NCBI GenBank assembly: GCA_036346395.1
Contig: CM070599.1
Span: 7,555,232-7,619,231 of the forward strand
Source: Hsuehochloa calcarea
Taxonomy: Eukaryota; Streptophyta; Magnoliopsida; Poales; Poaceae
Length of the DNA: 64,000 bases
Direction: 5' to 3'
In this document: positions 58,620 through 64,000 of the stretch, one piece after another
Position numbering within the stretch: position 1 is the first letter of the stretch
Layout: the number at the start of each line of letters is the position of its first letter
Program-made: the position numbers and the translations under genes
Notes under the pieces: model-generated
Seen by the model: the letters and a program-made list of their open reading frames with translations, nothing else
Told to the model about the DNA's origin: nothing
Databases searched by the model: none

Positions 58620-59490
58620 TTAGTTATCCAAATAGCCCAAGTTGTTAAGACAATAATCTCCATAAAAAGGTAGTCGAATCTTGTCTTTCAGATCAAGAAT
58701 GGACTCATGAACCGACATTAGAGGTGTACGTTGTGGACAAACATAATTCCAGCAAACTTGAACAAAAGGACAGGTCCAAAATAAGTGTTTCAACGTTTCA
58801 TATGTTCCTTGTTCGCACAACACACGGGTATAATCATCCAGATGACAATTCTTCCAGCGTAACAGGTTCCTTGTATTGAGTCTATCCTTGAGCAAAAGCC
58901 AGAAAAATACTTTGTGGTGAAGTTGACAAGTACTTGCCCATAACCATTTGAAGTAAGGAGGAACTGGAGAGCTGCCCATAAACATATGATAAGATTCGAC
59001 TAAGGAATATTGTTCCGAATTCCAAATGTAATGTTAGGAGTCCTCATCAGGAGTTAGATCCAAATCATGTATTACTTGCTGAACTTGCTAATACTGAACA
59101 TCAGCTTGTTCAGATAATGGAAGGTTGAAAAGAGCTACAAACTCCACAGCTTGCTTGATTGATGAGACCAGATTGTTGACTGTTTTGACAAATGAATATA
59201 ACTCTGGGCGTTGACAGTAGAGTAAATTTCCATTCCATAAATCTTTCTAGAAAAATGTCGAGTTTCATTTTCCAATCTTACATGATGCCAAACCTTTGTA
59301 CAGATTCATCAGTTTGGGATGGTCTTTCCACCAAAAAGACCTTTCTCTGAAATTATCTGGTGGATGAGAATCATGATGATATACTTCCCAAACTAACTTA
59401 ACCCAAGGTAATTTAGCATGATTGTAAAACTTGTGTAGATTCTTCAGAAGAAGGGCTGAGCTATGCGCAGATAATTGCAGAATGCCCATA
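58620..59490 (-). pseudogene. LINE C-terminal region with zf-RVT
   Basis: 59489-59265 and 58985-58620 give the post-RT region. The latter has KWLWASTCQLHHKVFFWLLL and LNTRNLLRWKN, then CEQGTYETLKHLFWTCPF, the zinc-binding zf-RVT domain. Stops separate them. Confidence 0.8.
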
Positions 59491-59519
59491 CCACCTTTTT
59501 TCGGTTTGCAAATTTTTTT

Positions 59520-60900
59520 CTATGCCACAAGACATTTACCTCTATATTCAGTTTTAGAACTTCTCCAAAAACAATTCCTTCGATACTTGACAATTTGCTC
59601 CAGTACTCCACTTGACAGTTTTAGTAGACACATGTAAAATATTGGCAATTGAGAAAACACAGAGTTAAGAATAGTTAATCGACCCCCATAACACAGATAT
59701 GCCGCACAACTTGTAAGTCTTCTTTCCACATGTTGTATTAGGGGAAAATAATCTTCAATTTTTGGCTTAGTGATCCCCAACGGCAGCCCCAAGTATGTGA
59801 ATTGTAGAGAGCCTTGCTGACAGCCAAATGTTTTGGATAGATGTTCTAACCTATTGGCAGAAACATTTATCGGCACCATGAAGGATTTATGAAAATTGAC
59901 CCTTAATTTAGTGGACTCTGCGAAAGTGTTAGGAATCCCCTTAATATAAAACAATTGTTTGGCACAAGCTTGCATTACTATAAGTGTGTCATCTGCATAT
60001 TGTACCACAGGAAAATATGGATAAGCACTAAAAGATAATGGTGATGAAATGACACCTTGTTCCATAGCCTTGTTGAGAATTGTTTGTAGTAGGTCTACAG
60101 CCATAACAAATAGAAGTGGAGAGAGCGGGGCCCCTGCAGCACACCTCTCTTACAGTGAAAATTCTTGCATGGCACTCCATTTAGATATCCATGAAATCCA
60201 CTTTGGCCCAAATCCTTTACTCTTCATGATGGCAAGAATTGTGTGAAGTTCAAATTTATCAAATGCATTTTCCAAGTCTAATTTAAGGACAATGATTTCC
60301 CTTCTCAATTTGTGACAATGATGTAAATACTCAAACGCCCAAGCAAGACAATCTTGAATTGTTCGATTTTTTAGGAATTCATACTGATTAGCGTGAACAA
60401 GATCCAATATAACTAATTGGAGCCTATAGGCCAAGAGCTTTGTCAGTGTTTTCAATGAGCTATTAAGTAGTGAAATCGTCTTGTAATCATTTGTTGAAAT
60501 CGAAAGATCCTTCTTTGGAACCAGAGTAATGTAAGATGGATTTATGTTTTGCAAGTTAAGCTCATTCTGATATAAGGCATGGAAAAGATCATAGAAATAT
60601 TGCTTAATGACATACCAACATTTTTTAAGAAATCTCCATTGAAGCCATTAGGTCTAGGCGATTGATCTGTAGGGAGATGCTTGATAATATCATCAACCTC
60701 TTGTTGATCAAAAGGTTCTTCCATCCAGGCAAGGTTTTCATTGGGAGAAATTAGGTCTTGTAAGTTGAAATGCATTATCGAAGAATCTGAGGATCCCAGC
60801 CTCTCTTTATAAGCTTCCCAAAGTAAAGAAGCATTGCCTTGGTGATCTGAAATTTTGTGTCCTTTATCATCTTGTAGTATTGTCACAGTATTTCTTCGAT
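59520..60900 (-). pseudogene. LINE reverse transcriptase remnant
   Basis: Pieces are 60886-60542 (QSPRPNGFNGDFLK), 60554-60150 (ITLVPKKDL, FLKNRTIQDC, VLKLDLENAFDK) and 60104-59520 (VQYADDTLIVMQAC, FTYLGLPLGI, GGRLTILNSVFSQLP). The YADD catalytic box is intact. Frameshifts at about 60548 and 60130 break the domain. Confidence 0.88.
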
Positions 60901-61199
60901 ACCGGATGGTTGCTCTAGCATAAAAAATAGTATTCTCATCCCCTAATTTTACCCATTTGATTGTCCCTCTCTACTTCCAATAAATATGTTGTCGCTTCAA
61001 CAGGAGATTGAGATGAGCTTTTAAGATTTCTCTAGCATTCCACTCCTCTATTGATAAATGCCTATACTCTTCTAAAGTATCTAGGATAAGTATTACCTCA
61101 TTAGTATTGGCAATGACATATTTTAGATTAGAAAATGGCTTTGACCAGATCTTAAGAGTCCTTAAAAACTTGAATTTCAAATTAATAGGCTTTCCAATG

Positions 61200-61760
61200 T
61201 CTTTAGCATGAACTGTCTGCTGCTAAACATACTGAACTATTTGCAAGAAGTCACTGTGCTCCATCTAGTAGTTTTCAAACCTAAAAACTTTTGATCGTGG
61301 AATTGGAGTGTTAATGGTAGTAATGCAAGGCACATGAGTTTAAAATCTCCAACTATTAACCAATCAATGTCAGAGGGCATTTGGATATTTGCAAATCAAT
61401 CTAGAAACCACCGTTTTTTTCAACCCTCGGAGGGACATAAAGATTTCTGAGAATCCAAGAATCTACTGAATGGACTGAAGTGAATTCTACTGAAATGTAG
61501 AATTCATTACAGAAAACTAGGTGTCCCATAAACATTGAATCATTCCAGGCCATGAGTAAGCCACCAGATGCACTAAATGAGGGTAGAAACTCAAACTTAT
61601 TAAACCGTCTAGGGCAAAAGTTACCAATGTAATCAAAGTCAAAACTTTCCCTTTTGGTTTCCTGTAAACAAAGAACATTGCATTTACTGTCATCTATTTT
61701 ACTGTGAATAGCCCTCCATTTTTTTGTTAGAGTTGAATCCTTTAACATTCCAAGTCATAA
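61200..61760 (-). pseudogene. LINE endonuclease domain remnant
   Basis: The frame 61748-61401 has the apurinic-like endonuclease (exo_endo_phos) signature region CNVLCLQETKRE and SASGGLLMAWN. The domain then continues with frameshifts toward 61200. The domain makes the nick for target-primed reverse transcription. Confidence 0.8.
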
Positions 61761-62160
61761 TCCTCCATTGTCTATACATGAGAACAAAATTTTAAGAGGA
61801 TCTGACTAGCATATTCTAGATACACTGAAAGAAGCATGAGAAAAACCAGGTTGAAATTGAAAGGAGACTTCCTGTACAGGACCAGGTAATGAATAACATC
61901 CACAAAACAATCAACCATTGATCAAGCATCCATTGTAGACTGAACCAAAACATAAATGGAGATAGAGTTTGCATCATAAAAAACAAGAGAGATGAATAAG
62001 TTCTTGGGACATAATATAACAGAGCTAGCAAAAAGAGCATGAGAAAGTTGCTACAGAACAACAGAAACCAAAAGTTGCTGCAGCTCTTGTGGCCAATACT
62101 TCTAGTTCTTCTCATACATAGACTACTTGGCATCAGCCTTCTTCTTGAGAGGCTTCTTTG

Positions 62161-62840
62161 TTAGCTTGTCCTCGTAACCTCCCCAGGAGTTACCTTACAA
62201 TATTCCAAGCACAAATTCTTAATGATCTTAGTGGAAAGAAGAGGTGGCACAGAAGCACAAGCGAGACAATGTTTATCTAAGCAAGTCTTGTGCATATAAC
62301 CTCCCTTTTGAGTCTTAAATTTTGTGCTTCTTTGCACTTCAGTTTCAACCAAAGGAACTACTATATTGGCTTTCTTACGGTTGATAGTACTAGAAGATGC
62401 CTCCGCATCATTCTTCCTTAAGAAAACTGGAGTAAGAAGATGAATAAAAGTAGGATTGTACTTAGGAGACACCATCTTCTCTTTGTCTTTGAGAGATATT
62501 CCTTTGTCCAGAATACCTGAAGGCTATGAGGACGACATAGGAATAGAAATAGAATATGTTAACATCAGAGTCCTCAATAGTTGGATCAGACCTAGCAACA
62601 TAATCTAAAGAATTGTTCTAAGAGAGCCGTAGACAACCATGTTGCTCAGAATCCATTGGGCAATGAGAAGGAATTGTGAAAGACTGCCTTTTGGCTTGTT
62701 GATCCTCGAACTGATTAATTATTATCCAGACTTTTGATGATAAAATCTGCTTTGCTAAATCAACGTTCTGGGGTGACAGAAGCATAGTAGTAAAGAAATT
62801 AGGCCATTTGTCTAGGATGTCAACCACTGGCCCATTAGAA
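62161..62840 (-). pseudogene. LINE ORF1 remnant
   Basis: The C-terminal part (62475-62161) contains CLDKHCLACASVPPLLS and IIKNLCLEYC, a cysteine-bearing tail that I associate with rice LINE ORF1 proteins. The upstream part (62840-62618) has GPVVDILDKWPNFFTTMLLS. A stop near 62616 separates the two. The function in intact elements is RNA binding. Confidence 0.55.
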
Positions 62841-62842
62841 GT

Positions 62843-63538
62843 TGTAACACCCTGACCCAAAATCAGCTCAATGCCCAGCCCACCGTGGGGCGGACCCGCC
62901 ACACATAGCACCTCACTTACACTTTCGTCCTCGCTTCATGTAAAAGGGTTAACCCGGAGGTGCTACGTTTGGATCCAACAGGCATTATATACCACTACAA
63001 CTCACTTGAGATAAGCAATGTGGGACTAATCCCCATCACACAACTCCTCATGGGCCACATGGGCCACGCTACGAGCAGGCTGGGGTATTACATTCACCCC
63101 CTTAAGGGGCGACGCCTCGGCGATATCGCATACGCTGCAAATGCCCGTAACCACCCCTCGGACACGTCCAGTGCGCCCAGGTTTGCAGACATATACCATG
63201 CCATGTGTCCACTCCGGGACCACATGCGCCATGCGCCATATGCCCGCCCTGTCCCGCACGCGCGCGGCAAATGAGGTTGATGCTCGATACCATCCGTAAC
63301 ACCACGACCCAAAATCACCAATACCACACCACCGTAGGCGGACTCACCACACATAGCACCTCACTTACACTTTCGCCCTCGCTTCATGTAAAAGGGTTAA
63401 CCCGAGGTGCTACGCTTGGATCCAACAGCATTATATACCACTACAACTCACTTGAGATAAGCAATGTGGGACTAATCCCCATCACACAACTCCTCATGGG
63501 CCACATGGGCCACGCTACGAGCAGGCTGGGGTATTACA
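62843..63538 (-). mobile_element. TRIM (terminal-repeat retrotransposon in miniature)
   Basis: Two LTRs of 250 bp (62843-63092) and 244 bp (63295-63538) flank only about 202 bp. On the minus strand each LTR runs TGTAATACCCC to GGTGTTACA (the right copy's outer base is altered). A primer-binding-site-like string TGGTATCGAGC (63282-63292 in reverse) follows the 5' LTR at 63295. A polypurine tract AAGGGGGTGAA precedes the 3' LTR (63093-63105 in reverse). No coding capacity is present. Length, order and signals fit a TRIM. Confidence 0.82.
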
Positions 63539-63545
63539 TTCACCC

Positions 63546-64000
63546 CCCCTCATCTTCACTGATCACAAGAGTTTGAAATATATCTTTACCCAGAAGGATT
63601 TGAACCTGAGACAGAGGAGATGGTTAGAACTGATTAAGGACTATGATCTCACAATTCAGTATCATCCAGGCAAGGCAAACGTGGTAGCAGATGCTTTGAG
63701 TCACAAGGCGACACCATCTACCGCCGCTTGTCTTATCGCGATTTTGAGCGTATGGATATTTCCTATTGTTTTATGTACGCCAAAGTGAGACTCGGTTGCT
63801 TTTAGAGTTAGCACTTCCGGATCAAGTGCGAGAAGCACAAAGAAGATGACCGGATGTTTCAATGGGTGAGAAAGCGTTGTATTGAGGGCAAGCAAGGCCA
63901 TTTCAGTATAGATGAGGCTGGTACGTTACGGTTTAAAGGCCGCCTCTGTGTTCCCAGAGGCTCGTGTTAAGGATGAGATTCGAAAGAGGCACATCAGACG
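63546..64000 (+). pseudogene. Ty3/gypsy pol fragment (RNase H to integrase zinc-binding)
   Basis: From 63548 the plus frame reads IFTDHKSL, written with a frame change at 63570, then KYIFTQKDLNLRQRRWLEL and YHPGKANVVADALS (RNase H C-terminus). A frameshift near 63720-63790 follows. Later residues GKQGHFSIDEAGTLRFKGRL (about 63885-63945) belong to the integrase zinc-binding region. The sequence runs out of the window. Its left end is joined to TRIM sequence at about 63545, inside the RNase H domain. Confidence 0.85.

Larger units (their letters stand above)
58452..62842 (-). mobile_element. Decayed LINE (L1-type non-LTR retrotransposon), minus strand
   Basis: The order on the minus strand is ORF1 (62840-62161), endonuclease (61760-61200), reverse transcriptase (60900-59520), zf-RVT (58985-58780) and a (TTA)n tail at 58452-58473, which forms the 3' end. 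All frames are broken. The tail of simple repeats and the lack of LTRs are typical for plant LINEs. The 5' end is cut by the TRIM at 62843. Confidence 0.88.

Overview
This window is nuclear DNA from a grass, most likely Oryza or a close relative. Three things point there: spliced plant genes with GT-AG introns, a papain-type protease very close to rice SAG39, and a typical grass transposon mix (Ty1/copia, Ty3/gypsy, CACTA, LINE, MITE, TRIM). From memory, SAG39-type proteases and UGT74-type glucosyltransferases lie near each other on rice chromosome 4. I could not check that synteny here. Only one protein-coding host gene looks intact, the protease at 7535-8659. Nearly everything else is transposon or transposon relic.

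Layout, left half. A block of about 16.9 kb is present twice (1-8851 and 16904-25740, offset 16903-16905 bp). Each copy holds a minus-strand LTR-like segment, a plus-strand LTR-like segment meeting it head to head, a copia gag relic, a gene-poor stretch and the cysteine protease. The protease is intact in copy 1. In copy 2 it is a frameshifted pseudogene. A third partial copy (exon 2 only, 12905-13337) lies downstream of copy 1, separated from it by a minus-strand copia relic that itself contains gypsy sequence (8850-12904). A second piece of the same copia family sits behind copy 2 (25906-26596), again between direct repeats of local DNA. A gypsy-type LTR of about 3.8 kb (14940-18700, minus) links the two copies, and a truncated relative (27334-29936, plus) closes the region.

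Middle. 29937-34663 is LTR-type sequence joined to a 5'-truncated, non-autonomous copia element that has gag, two zinc knuckles and protease but no integrase or reverse transcriptase. 34664-41290 is mostly unassigned. It contains a degenerate GTTGC-rich stretch, a 42-bp tandem repeat and, between two (TA)n tracts, a short AT-rich coding-like insert that may be an endogenous tungrovirus-like fragment.

Right half. A UDP-glycosyltransferase gene (minus strand, 41297-53867) is split by a CACTA (En/Spm) element of about 11 kb. The element carries a decayed TNP2-like transposase, a TNPA-like gene, a minisatellite and a ULP1-like (C48) peptidase domain. Beyond it lie a 168-bp tandem duplication, a truncated copia element (54362-56200, minus), a Tourist/Harbinger-type MITE (57792-58115), a decayed LINE (58452-62842, minus), a TRIM element (62843-63538, minus) and a gypsy pol fragment running off the end of the window.

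A caution on sequence quality. Many differences between the duplicated blocks are clustered small indels and substitutions at CTG, CAG and CG sites. Some apparent frameshifts could therefore be consensus errors rather than mutations.
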